64,000 bases of DNA from NCBI GenBank assembly GCA_965276665.1, contig OZ255620.1, positions 806,001-870,000 on the forward strand. Reading direction: 5' to 3'. Under the pieces are notes generated by a model. That model saw nothing but the letters and a program-made list of their open reading frames with translations. It did not search any database and had not been told where the DNA came from. Positions 32,816 through 41,577 of the stretch are shown one piece after another (position 1 is the first letter of the stretch; each line of letters opens with the position of its first letter). This DNA is from CAWGJC01 sp965276665 (GTDB taxonomy: Bacteria; Pseudomonadota; Alphaproteobacteria; Acetobacterales; Acetobacteraceae). Made by a program: the position numbers and the translations under genes.

Positions 32816-33958
32816 CTAGCGCGCGTCGATCGCCGGAACGGAGCGTTGCGCAGCGCCCGTGTACACCGAAAGCGGACGGATCAACCGGTTGTCGGCGGCC
32901 TGCTCGATCACGTGCGCAGCCCAGCCGGTGATGCGGGACGCGACGAAGATCGGGGTGAAGAGCGGGATGTCGAATCCCATCAGGTAGTAGGCGGGACCGG
33001 CCGGGAAATCGAGATTAGGGTGGATGTTCTTCTGCTTCAGCATCTCCTCGGCGAGGATGCGGCTGATCTCCATCCAGGTGTGGTCCCCCACAACCTGCGC
33101 CATTTTCTCGGCATATTTGGTCATCGTCGGCACCCGGCTATCGCCGCTTTTGTAGACGCGATGACCGAAACCCATCACCAGCGCACGGTGGCCGAACTTG
33201 CCGGTGAGCCATCCGCGCGCCTCATCGGGCGAGCCGATCTCCTTGAGCGCATACATCACCGCCTCGTTCGCCCCGCCATGCAGGGGCCCCTTGAGCGCCG
33301 CGATGCCCGCCGTCACTGCGCCGTGAATGTCGGCACCGGTGGAGGCGACGGTGCGCGCGGTGAAGGTCGAAGCATTGAAGCTGTGCTCGGCATACAGGAT
33401 GAGCGAGACGTCGAACGCCTTCACCACCTCCTTCTGCGGAACCTTGCCGAAGCACACATGGAAGAAGTTCTCCGCGAAGGTGAGCGACGGGTCGGGCGCA
33501 ATCGGTTCCTCGCCATGACCGATCCGGTGCGCCGCGGCGATCGCTGTCGGGATCCTGGCAAGCAGCCGCATCGCCTTCCGCCGTGTCGCCGCTTCCGACA
33601 TGTCGGGACCGTCCGGGTCCTCCATTCCCATGAAGGAGACCGCGGTGCGGATCGCATCCATCGGGTGCGCGCTGGCCGGGAACTGGCGGACGGCCTGCAC
33701 CAAAGCGTCGGAAATCGCCCGCTCGGCGGCCTCTTCCCGGCGGAATTCCGCGAGCTGGTTCCGGTTCGGCAGCTCGCCGTTCCAGAGCAGATAGGCGACC
33801 TCCTCGAAGCAGCATCGCTCGCAGAGATCCTGCACCGCGTAGCCGCGGTAGGTGAGGCTGTTGGTCTCGGGCATGACCTTCGAGACGGCGGTGGTGTCGG
33901 CGTAGACGCCGACAAGTCCTTTGCGGACCTCGACGCTCTGGTCGTTGCTCTCGCTCAT
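32816..33958 (-). CDS. prpC: 2-methylcitrate synthase / citrate synthase type
   Basis: Condenses propionyl-CoA (or acetyl-CoA) with oxaloacetate. The 380-residue protein, the short citrate synthase form, has KGLVGVYADTTAVSKVMPE, GPLHGGANEAVMYALKEIG and the active-site VMGFGHRVYKSGDSRV. The neighbouring prpD makes the methylcitrate cycle the best reading, though members of this subfamily often accept both acyl-CoAs. ATG 33958 gives MSESNDQSVEVRKGLVGV; longer upstream frames run into prpD. It starts 29 bp downstream of the prpD stop. Confidence 0.88.
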   Translation of the reverse strand: MSESNDQSVEVRKGLVGVYADTTAVSKVMPETNSLTYRGYAVQDLCERCCFEEVAYLLWNGELPNRNQLAEFRREEAAERAISDALVQAVRQFPASAHPMDAIRTAVSFMGMEDPDGPDMSEAATRRKAMRLLARIPTAIAAAHRIGHGEEPIAPDPSLTFAENFFHVCFGKVPQKEVVKAFDVSLILYAEHSFNASTFTARTVASTGADIHGAVTAGIAALKGPLHGGANEAVMYALKEIGSPDEARGWLTGKFGHRALVMGFGHRVYKSGDSRVPTMTKYAEKMAQVVGDHTWMEISRILAEEMLKQKNIHPNLDFPAGPAYYLMGFDIPLFTPIFVASRITGWAAHVIEQAADNRLIRPLSVYTGAAQRSVPAIDAR

Positions 33959-33987
33959 CGCGGTTTTCTCCTTCAGGAAATGCTGTC

Positions 33988-35487
33988 TCAGAAGATGCCG
34001 GGCCGGCCGGCTTCGAGCCGCGCGGCGGGAATCGCCACGTTCAGGGCCGGCAGCTCCTCCGCCTTCAATCGCGGCAGATCCTGCACCGCCTCGAGGAAGC
34101 GCGCTGCCTCGCGGGGGGCGACGATGCCGTCGGTGAGCGCCTCGAACTTGCCGATATAGTCCGCCCGGCCGAACGGCCGCGCGCCGTGCGAATGCGCGTT
34201 GGCGACGGCGAGCTCGTCCTCGATCCGGGTGCCGTCGCGCAGGAACACCTGGACGCGGCCGCCAAAGGCGAGCTCGTTCGGGTCGCGGCTGTGATAGCGC
34301 CGCGTCCACTCGGGATCCTCGCGCGTCTCGATCTTGTGCCAGAGGGCGACCGTATCGACGCGCCCGGCGCGGCGCGGCGCGTAGCTCTCGACGTGATGCC
34401 AGCGCCCATCCTGCAGAGCTACGGCGAAGATGTACATGATGGAATGATCGAGCGTCTCGCGGCTGGCTTTCGGGTCCATCTTCTGCGGATCGTTGGCCCC
34501 GGTGCCGATCACGTAATGCGTGTGGTGGCTGGTATGCAGCACGATGCGCTCGATCTCCGACGGGTCCGGGATCCGCTCGCGCATGCGGAAGGCGAGATCG
34601 ATCAGCGCCTGGCTCTGGTATTCCGCGGAATGTTCCTTGGTGAAGCTGTCGAGGATCGCGCGCTTCGGCTCGCCCGGCGCCGGCAGGGGGACGTGGTACT
34701 CGGCTTCCGGCCCGTCGAGCATCCAGGCGACGACGCTGTCCTCGCCTTCGTAGATCGGGCTCGGCGCGCCTTCGCCGCGCATCGCCCGGTCCACCGCCTC
34801 GATCGCGAGCTTGCCGGCATGCGCGGGCGCATAGGCTTTCCAGGAGCTGATCTCGCCCTTGCGCGATTGCCGTGTGGTGAAGCTCACATGCACCGCCTGC
34901 TGCACGGCCTGGTAGATGGTGGCGGCGGGCAGGCGTAGCAGCGTGCCGATGCCGGCCGCCTGGGCCGGGCAGAGATGGGCTATATGATCGATCTTGTGCG
35001 CATGCAGGCAGATCGCGCGCACGAGATCGATCTGGATCTCGTACCCCGTCGCGATGCCGCGGATCAGATCCCGCCCCGACCGGCCGGCCGTCTGCGCCAC
35101 AGCCAGGATCGGCGGGATGTTGTCGCCCGGATGCGAGTAGTCGGCGGCGAGGAAGGTGTCGTGCATGTCGAGCTCGCGCACCGCCGTGCCGTTCGCCCAG
35201 GCCGCCCATTCCGGGCTGACGCGCGCCGCGCCGCCGACACCGAACACGGACGCGCCGCCCCGCCGGCGATGCCCGAGCGCCATGTCGCGCGCCGAGATCA
35301 CCGGGCGGCGATTGATCGCGGCGATCGCGACCGCGGCATTATCGATGATGCGGTTGACGATCATCTCGGCGACCTCGCGCTCCACCGCCACGCGGTCGGC
35401 GGCAATTGCGGCGACCTTCCAGGCGAGCTGGTCCTCGCGCGCGAGCGCGGCCTTCGACGGATGCACCTTGAGTTCGTGGGTGATCAT
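33988..35487 (-). CDS. prpD: 2-methylcitrate dehydratase
   Basis: MmgE/PrpD family, 499 residues, dehydrating 2-methylcitrate to methylaconitate in propionate breakdown. Typical segments include AWANGTAVRELDMHDTFLAADYSHPGDNIPP (residues about 85-115) and the C-terminal domain with DHSIMYIFAVALQDG. ATG 35487 has GGAGGA about 8 bp upstream. It is followed by prpC in the same operon; prpB is not present in the window. Confidence 0.92.
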   Translation of the reverse strand: MITHELKVHPSKAALAREDQLAWKVAAIAADRVAVEREVAEMIVNRIIDNAAVAIAAINRRPVISARDMALGHRRRGGASVFGVGGAARVSPEWAAWANGTAVRELDMHDTFLAADYSHPGDNIPPILAVAQTAGRSGRDLIRGIATGYEIQIDLVRAICLHAHKIDHIAHLCPAQAAGIGTLLRLPAATIYQAVQQAVHVSFTTRQSRKGEISSWKAYAPAHAGKLAIEAVDRAMRGEGAPSPIYEGEDSVVAWMLDGPEAEYHVPLPAPGEPKRAILDSFTKEHSAEYQSQALIDLAFRMRERIPDPSEIERIVLHTSHHTHYVIGTGANDPQKMDPKASRETLDHSIMYIFAVALQDGRWHHVESYAPRRAGRVDTVALWHKIETREDPEWTRRYHSRDPNELAFGGRVQVFLRDGTRIEDELAVANAHSHGARPFGRADYIGKFEALTDGIVAPREAARFLEAVQDLPRLKAEELPALNVAIPAARLEAGRPGIF

Positions 35488-35839
35488 TCGCTTGCTTCCT
35501 CCGGTTGCGCCATTCGCGCGCCGAACGTGACGCCCCGATGGGCGGCGCCGGGAACGCGGGTCGGTTTCTTCGTAGGATGGGGTGGCGAGCGCGGCAAGAC
35601 GCACACCGCGCATGCGATGGGACAACATAGAGACCATATAAGAGTGCGGCCGCGTCGACATTGTGTATGCGGTGAGATCAACACAGAGCATCCTGTCCGG
35701 ATGCTCTCGGTGGTTCATCGCGTCGAACGCGGGCGCGCCGGAGCGGCGATTTCCGCATTGCGGCGCCGCTTGATCCGGACCGCGCACGGCACGACATCGG
35801 CGCTGAGACAAGCATAGAGCTGGCAGAGAACAAAGACAG
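35488..35839. promoter_or_regulatory. Divergent control region between prpD and the DUF983 gene
   Basis: A 352-bp gap without a convincing gene. It contains a perfect 9-bp inverted repeat AGAGCATCC (35685-35693) and GGATGCTCT (35699-35707) with a 5-bp spacer, suitable as a regulator site or hairpin. A locally AT-rich stretch around 35620-35650 could hold a promoter, but I cannot assign -35/-10 boxes with confidence. Confidence 0.4.
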
Positions 35840-36265
35840 GTGGATACCGTGAACGACACGCCGCTTCGTTGGGAGCCTGACCGGAGCGTGCCGGCGCCCG
35901 ATTGGCCGATGCCGACGACGCCGACGGCTTTGGCTCGCGGCGCGGCCGGAAGCTGTCCGGCTTGCGGCCGCGCGCCGCTTTTCGCGGGCTATCTCCGGGT
36001 GCGGCCGATATGCCCGGTCTGCACGGCGCCGCTTGGCCGGTTCCGCGCCGACGACGCGCCGCCCTATTTCACCATCCTCGTCGTCGGCCATGTCGTGGTG
36101 CCGTCCATGTTCATGGCGGATCGGGCGGGAATGTCGGTCTGGACCGAGGCGGCGATTTTCCTGCCGCTCACCTTCATTCTTTCGCTCGTGCTGCTGCGCC
36201 CGATCAAGGGAGCGACGCTCGGGCTGATGCTGCGGCTCGGCATGGTGAAGCCGGACGGGGAATGA
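35840..36265 (+). CDS. DUF983 small membrane protein
   Basis: A 141-residue DUF983 member of unknown function. A zinc-ribbon-like pair CPACG and CPVC (near residues 39-60) is followed by two hydrophobic helices (about 75-95 and 103-122). DUF983 genes in Alphaproteobacteria are often near oxidase or UPF0262 genes. It overlaps the next gene as ATGA, leading a three-gene coupled set with UPF0262 and mtnA. Confidence 0.8.
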   Translation: MDTVNDTPLRWEPDRSVPAPDWPMPTTPTALARGAAGSCPACGRAPLFAGYLRVRPICPVCTAPLGRFRADDAPPYFTILVVGHVVVPSMFMADRAGMSVWTEAAIFLPLTFILSLVLLRPIKGATLGLMLRLGMVKPDGE

Positions 36266-36747
36266 GCGCGGAGCGCCTCGCGCGCGTCGTGCTGGATGAC
36301 GAGGGGGGCGCTCGCCTCTCGCCGCTGCAGGAAGCCGATCGTGCTCATGCGGTGGCGGATCTGGAGGCCGAGGGTCAGTTCGCCGTCGAGGCGCATCGCG
36401 GCCCCTATATCCTGCACCTCGCGATCCAGGACGGCCGGCTAGGCTTCGACATCCGCGATTCCGCAGATGCGCCGCTGGTCGCGTATGCGCTGGCCCTCGG
36501 TCCGTTCCGCAAGCTGGTGAAGGATTACCAGCTCATGGTGGAAAGCCACGCCGCTTCCGTGCAGGAGGGGCGGGAGGCGCGCATCCAGGCGATCGACATG
36601 GGGCGGCGCGGCCTGCACGACGAAGGCGCGCGGCTGGTGCGGCAACGCCTGGCCGGAAAGATCGCGATCGATTTCGCGACGGCAAGGCGCTTGTTCACCC
36701 TGGTCGTGGCGCTCTATCGACGCCACGAAGGAAGCGAGGGCGCATGA
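36262..36747 (+). CDS. UPF0262 family protein
   Basis: A soluble 161-residue protein of uncharacterised family UPF0262. Conserved-looking stretches include GPYILHLAIQDGRLGFDIRD, LGPFRKLVKDYQLMVESH, and AIDMGRRGLHDEGARLVRQR. ATG overlaps the DUF983 stop and its own stop overlaps the mtnA start, so it is translationally coupled on both sides. The biological role is unknown. Confidence 0.85.
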   Translation: MSAERLARVVLDDEGGARLSPLQEADRAHAVADLEAEGQFAVEAHRGPYILHLAIQDGRLGFDIRDSADAPLVAYALALGPFRKLVKDYQLMVESHAASVQEGREARIQAIDMGRRGLHDEGARLVRQRLAGKIAIDFATARRLFTLVVALYRRHEGSEGA

Positions 36748-37847
36748 GGATCGACGGCATACCCTATCGCACCATCTGGCTCGACGCGGATGGCTGGTCG
36801 GTCCGGATCATCGACCAGACGAAACTGCCCTGGACATTCGAGACGCCGCTCGTCTCCGATGTCGAGGCGATGGCGACCGCCATCTCCACCATGCAGGTGC
36901 GCGGCGCCCCGCTGATCGGCGCCGCCGCCGCCTATGGACTCTGCCTCGCTTTGCGGCGGGATTCGGGCACGGAGGCGATGGAGCGCGACGCCGCGATGCT
37001 CGCCGCCACGCGCCCGACCGCGGTCAATCTGCGCTGGGCGATCGCGCGGATGCTGACCCGGCTGCGCAACACCGCGCCCGACGGGCGCGTCGCCGCCGCC
37101 TATGAGGAGGCGGCCGCCATCGCCGAAGAGGATGTCGCGCAGAACGCCGCGATCGGCTCGCATGGCAAGGCGCTGATCCAGGCGGCGGCCGCGGGCAAGC
37201 CGCCGGGCGCGCCCGTGAACGTGCTTACCCATTGCAATGCCGGCTGGGTCGCGACGGTCGATTGGGGTACGGCGCTCGCGCCGATCTATGCGGCGCATAA
37301 TGGCGGTATTCCGGTGCATGTCTGGGTGGACGAGACGCGCCCGCGCAACCAGGGGGCGGCGCTCACCGCCTGGGAGCTCGGCCATCATGGCGTTCCGCAT
37401 ACGGTGATCGCCGACAATGCCGGCGGCCATCTGATGCAGCACGGCGACGTCGATCTCGTCATTGTCGGCGCCGACCGCGTGACCCGCACCGGGGACGTCG
37501 CGAACAAGATCGGCACCTATCTGAAAGCGCTCGCCGCGCACGACAACCAGGTGCCGTTCTGGATCGGCCTGCCTTCCGCCACCATCGATTGGGAGCTCGC
37601 CGACGGCGTCGCCGGCATCCCGATCGAGGAGCGCGCCGAGGCGGAGGTCACACGCATCACCGGCCGCGCGCCGGACGGGACGGTGACGACGGTGCAGGTG
37701 ACGCCGGATGGCAGCACCGCCGCGAATCCCGCCTTCGACGTCACGCCGGCACGGCTCGTCACCGGGTTGATCACCGAACGCGGCCGCTGCGAGGCGAGCG
37801 AGGCCGGGCTTTGGCGCCTGTTCCCGGAGCGCAAACCGAGAAAATGA
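36744..37847 (+). CDS. mtnA: S-methyl-5-thioribose-1-phosphate isomerase
   Basis: Isomerises MTR-1-P to methylthioribulose-1-P in methionine salvage. The 367-residue protein has TMQVRGAPLIGAAAAYGL, the catalytic Cys164 in HCNAGW, the catalytic Asp244 in IVGADRVTRTGDVANKIGTY, and VDETRPRNQGAALTAWEL. No other methionine-salvage gene is in the window, so other steps or a truncated salvage or shunt pathway must be encoded elsewhere. Confidence 0.95.
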   Translation: MRIDGIPYRTIWLDADGWSVRIIDQTKLPWTFETPLVSDVEAMATAISTMQVRGAPLIGAAAAYGLCLALRRDSGTEAMERDAAMLAATRPTAVNLRWAIARMLTRLRNTAPDGRVAAAYEEAAAIAEEDVAQNAAIGSHGKALIQAAAAGKPPGAPVNVLTHCNAGWVATVDWGTALAPIYAAHNGGIPVHVWVDETRPRNQGAALTAWELGHHGVPHTVIADNAGGHLMQHGDVDLVIVGADRVTRTGDVANKIGTYLKALAAHDNQVPFWIGLPSATIDWELADGVAGIPIEERAEAEVTRITGRAPDGTVTTVQVTPDGSTAANPAFDVTPARLVTGLITERGRCEASEAGLWRLFPERKPRK

Positions 37848-37910
37848 CGGAGACGTAAACGCGCCCCGACTTGAGCGGCGGCGGAAACCGTGCGAAGCGC
37901 CGCGTCGCCG

Positions 37911-38759
37911 ATGACGCGCCGCTTTCCCATCATGGTGGTCTGCCTCGCTCTCGCCGCCTGTGGGGGGCATCGGCGTCCACTGCCCGCAGCCGGGGCCGGC
38001 ACGACTACGCAGCAGAGCGGCCCCTATCCGGTCTCCGTGGCCGATGCGCATGTGCCGGATTTCGCGACCCGCCCATACGAGGGTTTCGTCCGCGAGGATG
38101 CGATCGCGATCGCGCTGCGCGAATGGCGGCTGTTCGGCAACCGGGTGGATGATGATCCGCCCGGCTCGCGTCCGCCGCCGCTGCCCGAGGACAAGCCCGA
38201 GCGTGAACCCGGCCTGTGGGAGCGGGTCGGCGAGTATTGGTGGCTGAGCCAGGATGCCGGCTCGCGCTTCTCGGAGTGGACCGGCAAGCACGACGAGAAC
38301 GGTGTCGAGTTTCCCGCCGGCCAGGACGGCAATTACGCCTGGTCCGCCGCCTTCATCTCCTACATCATGCGGATCGATGGCGCGGGGCCGAAATTCCCCT
38401 ACGCAATCAGCCATTCGACCTACATCAATGCCGCCCGCACCGGCGGCTATGCGATCACCGCCCGGCGCCCCGAGGAATATGCGCCGGTGCCGGGCGACCT
38501 GATCTGCGAAGGCCGCGGGCGCGCCGGGCGGCTATCCTACGACGATCTGCCGACCACGGAAAATTTCCCCGGGCATTGCGACATCGCGGTCGCCGCGGTG
38601 CCCGGCCAGCTCACGGTGATCGGCGGCAATGTCGATGACGCGGTGACGATGAAGCACATCCCAACCACCGAGGACGGTAAGATCGCCGAACCGGACGGCA
38701 CGATCCTGGACACGCGCTATCCCTGGTTCGTCGTCATCCAGGTCAATTACGACCGGTAG
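37911..38759 (+). CDS. DUF2272 lipoprotein
   Basis: A 282-residue protein with a lipoprotein signal peptide (MTRRFPIMVVCLALAAC, Cys at about residue 17). The mature protein holds a DUF2272-type domain with WSAAFISYIMRIDGAGPKFPY, HSTYINAARTGGY, YAPVPGDLICEGRGR and FPGHCDIAVAA; these resemble an NlpC/CHAP-like fold with Cys and His. ATG 37911 was chosen over GTG 37890 because it places the lipobox correctly. The function is unknown, possibly cell-wall related. Confidence 0.75.
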   Translation: MTRRFPIMVVCLALAACGGHRRPLPAAGAGTTTQQSGPYPVSVADAHVPDFATRPYEGFVREDAIAIALREWRLFGNRVDDDPPGSRPPPLPEDKPEREPGLWERVGEYWWLSQDAGSRFSEWTGKHDENGVEFPAGQDGNYAWSAAFISYIMRIDGAGPKFPYAISHSTYINAARTGGYAITARRPEEYAPVPGDLICEGRGRAGRLSYDDLPTTENFPGHCDIAVAAVPGQLTVIGGNVDDAVTMKHIPTTEDGKIAEPDGTILDTRYPWFVVIQVNYDR

Positions 38760-38806
38760 GCCCCGCCTTCGGCACAACCTACCGGTCGCGCAACCTACGA
38801 CCGAAT

Positions 38807-39052
38807 TCAGTGCACCAGCGCGGGGATCATCTCGTGCTGGCGGATCGCGGCGAGCGCCACATCCCGGTCGGGAGCGACCGCCATCGGGGTGCCATCGGCG
38901 CCATGGATCGCGAAAGCCGGACTGCCATCCACGACCACCTGCCGCACATAGGCGAGTTGCGAGACGCCGAGCCGCTGCAGCTGGCTCTCGGTCAGGTGAC
39001 GGATGTCGACGGTCTCGAAGGTCTCGGTTTTTTCGAAATTGTCGGTGTTCAT
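38807..39052 (-). CDS. DUF1150 family protein
   Basis: An 81-residue protein of DUF1150, a family found beside small heat-shock genes in Alphaproteobacteria. It reads TETFETVDIRHLTESQLQRLGVSQ (residues about 9-32), then AYVRQVVVDGSPAFAIHGAD and a C-terminal AIRQHEMIPALVH. ATG 39052 is preceded by GGAGATCGATC. It lies 157 bp downstream of hsp20 on the same strand and is probably cotranscribed. Confidence 0.85.
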   Translation of the reverse strand: MNTDNFEKTETFETVDIRHLTESQLQRLGVSQLAYVRQVVVDGSPAFAIHGADGTPMAVAPDRDVALAAIRQHEMIPALVH

Positions 39053-39209
39053 GATCGATCTCCACGGCGGATCCACTCCGCCTCACGAGTCGGAACCTGC
39101 CTCCTGCGCCCCGCGCATCTCCGGCCCATGATGGCGCCGTTGCCCGGTCGCGGCGGTTCCCTAGTCAGCTCTCGGCAGTCACTCTCAGCCCATTCGCCAA
39201 ACGCAGCGG

Positions 39210-39680
39210 CTACTCGTTCCTGCCATCCACCACCACGCGATTGGGCACCACGAGGTCCGGCGCGTCGCCATTGCCGGTGGTGATCTGGATCGAGCGGACA
39301 CGCGGTTCCGGTTGCGGCCGGGCAAGATCCACATGCAGCAGCCCGCTATCGAGCCATGCACCCTTCACCTCGATCCCCTCCGCCAGCACGAAAGCGCGCT
39401 GGAATTGCCTCGCCGCGATCCCGCGATGAAGAAAGACCCGTCCCTGGCTGTCATCCGTCTGGCGGCCGCGGATCACGAGCTGGTTATCCTCCTGCGTGAT
39501 CTGCAGGTCATCCATCGTGAACCCGGCGACGGCCAGGGTGATGCGCAGCCCGGTCGGCCCGGTCTGCTCGATATTGTAGGGGGGATAGCCGTCCGAAGAG
39601 GTTTTCGACGCCCGCTCGAGCATCTGCTCGAGATGGTCGAAACCGAGGAACAGCGGTGAAGCGAACATGCGCGTCGTCAT
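39210..39680 (-). CDS. hsp20: Small heat-shock protein Hsp20
   Basis: ATP-independent holdase of the alpha-crystallin family, 156 residues. The N-terminus MTTRMFASPLFLGFDHLEQM is IbpA-like; the alpha-crystallin domain has YPPYNIEQTGPTGLRITLAV, an acidic DDLQITQEDNQLVIRGRQ and HRGIAARQFQRAFVLAEGIE; a C-terminal tail follows. ATG 39680 has AGGAGG 7 bp upstream, inside a stable hairpin (see the thermometer entry). Confidence 0.92.
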   Translation of the reverse strand: MTTRMFASPLFLGFDHLEQMLERASKTSSDGYPPYNIEQTGPTGLRITLAVAGFTMDDLQITQEDNQLVIRGRQTDDSQGRVFLHRGIAARQFQRAFVLAEGIEVKGAWLDSGLLHVDLARPQPEPRVRSIQITTGNGDAPDLVVPNRVVVDGRNE

Positions 39681-39718
39681 CGGGCCCCCTCCTGCGAGCG
39701 AAGCATCGCCGGGGCCCG
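39681..39718 (-). promoter_or_regulatory. Candidate ROSE-like RNA thermometer in the hsp20 leader
   Basis: On the minus strand the leader just before ATG 39680 forms a hairpin with perfect 7-bp arms GGGCCCC (39717-39711) and GGGGCCC (39688-39682). Inside it a UCGCU (39701-39697), matching the UYGCU motif of ROSE elements, faces the AGGAGG Shine-Dalgarno (39693-39688). Heat would melt the stem and expose the ribosome site. Only this last hairpin was judged; full ROSE elements have more stems upstream. Confidence 0.6.
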
Positions 39719-39892
39719 TGAGCGGCACCCCGACGCAACCGATATCGTCAGCGCGAAGGGGTAAATCAAGCGGGCGTTTGACAGGAAAATAACCCGGGCT
39801 CATTGTCCGGCCGCCTTCGCAGGCGCGGAAAACGCGGTATGCCCACCAGGCGTCGTGCCCGGAACAAACAAGCAACAGGCAACATCACCACC

Positions 39893-40645
39893 ATGAAGCT
39901 CCTCGTCCCGGTCAAGCGTGTCGTGGACTACAATGTGAAGGTTCGAGTGAAGGCGGACGGCACCGGGGTCGAGACGCAAGGCGTCAAGATGTCGATGAAC
40001 CCGTTCGACGAAATCGCAGTGGAAGAGGCCGTCCGGCTCAAAGAGAAAGGGGTCGCGACCGAGATCGTCGCGGTTTCCATGGGCGTCGCCCAGTGCAGCG
40101 AGACGATCCGCACCGCGCTTGCCATGGGCGCCGATCGCGGCATCCTGGTCGAGACCGATGCCGAGCTGCAGCCGCTGGCGGTGGCCAAGCTCCTCAAGGC
40201 CCTCGTGGAGCGCGAGCAGCCGCGGATGGTCATTCTCGGCAAGCAGGCGATCGATGACGACATGAACGCGACCGGGCAGATGCTCGCCGCCCTCCTCGGC
40301 TGGCCGCAAGGCACCTTCGCGAGCAAGGTCGAGATCGAGGGCGACAGCGTCACCGTGACCCGCGAGATCGATGGCGGGCTCGAGACGCTGGCGCTCACCC
40401 TGCCGGCGATCGTCACCACCGATCTGCGCCTCAACGAGCCGCGCTATGCGTCGCTGCCCAACATCATGAAGGCGCGCAAGAAGCCGATCGAGACGATCAA
40501 GCCGGCCGATCTCAGCGTCGATCCCACGCCGCGGCTGAAACTTCTCAAGGTCGCCGAGCCGCCGCGCCGGCAAGCCGGCAAGAAGGTGGGCTCGGTCGCC
40601 GAGCTCGTGGAAAAGCTTCGCACCGAAGCAAAGGTGATCGCATGA
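39893..40645 (+). CDS. etfB: Electron transfer flavoprotein beta subunit
   Basis: EtfB, 250 residues, pairs with EtfA to carry electrons from acyl-CoA dehydrogenases to ETF-quinone oxidoreductase. It shows MKLLVPVKRVVDYNVKVRVK, SMNPFDEIAVEEAVRLKE, and LGKQAIDDDMNATGQMLAAL, the AMP-binding region. ATG 39893 is used; an upstream frame gives an unrelated extension. It overlaps etfA as ATGA, and etfA overlaps the hydroxyacyl-CoA dehydrogenase gene, so this is a fatty-acid oxidation or butanoate operon. Confidence 0.96.
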   Translation: MKLLVPVKRVVDYNVKVRVKADGTGVETQGVKMSMNPFDEIAVEEAVRLKEKGVATEIVAVSMGVAQCSETIRTALAMGADRGILVETDAELQPLAVAKLLKALVEREQPRMVILGKQAIDDDMNATGQMLAALLGWPQGTFASKVEIEGDSVTVTREIDGGLETLALTLPAIVTTDLRLNEPRYASLPNIMKARKKPIETIKPADLSVDPTPRLKLLKVAEPPRRQAGKKVGSVAELVEKLRTEAKVIA

Positions 40646-41577
40646 CCGCGCTCGTCCTGCTCGAATACGATCATTCCGGCATCAAGCAGCCATCGCGCAG
40701 CGCGATCGCCGCCGCCCAGTCCCTGGGCGAGGTCCACGCGCTCGTCGTCGGACCGGAGGCCGGCCCGGCGGCGGAGGCTGCCGCGAAATTGCCGGGGGTC
40801 GCCAAGGTTCTCAAAGCGGCCGATACCGCGTTCGAACATACCCTCGCCGAGCCGCTCGCCGCGCTGCTCGTCAGCCTCGCACCGTCCTATGACCACCTGG
40901 TCGCCGCCGCATCGGCCACCGGAAAGAACGTGATGCCGCGCGCCGCGGCCCTGCTCGACGTGCAGCCGATCAGCGACATCGCCGGGATCGAGAGCGCCGA
41001 CACCTTCATCCGCCCGATCTACGCCGGCAACGCGCTCGCGACCGTGCAGTCGAGCGACGCCAAGAAGGTGATCACGGTGCGCGCCGCCAGCTTCGACCCG
41101 GTGGCGACCGAGGGCGGCTCGGCGCCGATCGAGGACGTATCGCACGCCGAATCGCCGTCGATCTCGCGCTTCGTCGGCGCTGAGCTCAGCAAGAGCGAAC
41201 GCCCCGAGCTCGCCGCCGCCCGGGTGGTGATCTCCGGCGGGCGCGGCATGCAGAATGGCGAGAACTTCAATCTTATCGAGCCCATTGCCGACAAGCTCGG
41301 CGCCGCCGTCGGCGCCAGCCGCGCGGCAGTGGATGCCGGCTTCGTGCCCAACGACTACCAGGTCGGGCAGACCGGCAAAATCGTCGCGCCCGATCTCTAC
41401 ATCGCGGTCGGCATCTCCGGCGCCATCCAGCACCTGGCCGGGATGAAGGACAGCAAGGTGATCGTCGCGATCAATAAGGACGAGGAAGCGCCGATCTTCC
41501 AGGTCGCCGATTACGGCCTGGTCGCCGATCTGTTCACCGCACTGCCCGAACTGAAAGCGGAACTGGAGCGCTCCTGA
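40642..41577 (+). CDS. etfA: Electron transfer flavoprotein alpha subunit
   Basis: EtfA, 311 residues, binds FAD through its C-terminal domain: VISGGRGMQNGENFNLIEP, VGASRAAVDAGFVPNDYQVG, QTGKIVAPDLYIAVGISGAI and HLAGMKDSKVIVAINKDEEA. The start overlaps etfB as ATGA and the stop overlaps the next gene as TGATG. Confidence 0.96.
   Translation: MTALVLLEYDHSGIKQPSRSAIAAAQSLGEVHALVVGPEAGPAAEAAAKLPGVAKVLKAADTAFEHTLAEPLAALLVSLAPSYDHLVAAASATGKNVMPRAAALLDVQPISDIAGIESADTFIRPIYAGNALATVQSSDAKKVITVRAASFDPVATEGGSAPIEDVSHAESPSISRFVGAELSKSERPELAAARVVISGGRGMQNGENFNLIEPIADKLGAAVGASRAAVDAGFVPNDYQVGQTGKIVAPDLYIAVGISGAIQHLAGMKDSKVIVAINKDEEAPIFQVADYGLVADLFTALPELKAELERS

Noticed and set aside
32816..35209. A single 797-residue frame spanning prpC and part of prpD
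   Set aside because: Only the 3' half encodes citrate synthase; the 5' half is the out-of-frame shadow of prpD, which is itself intact in another frame.
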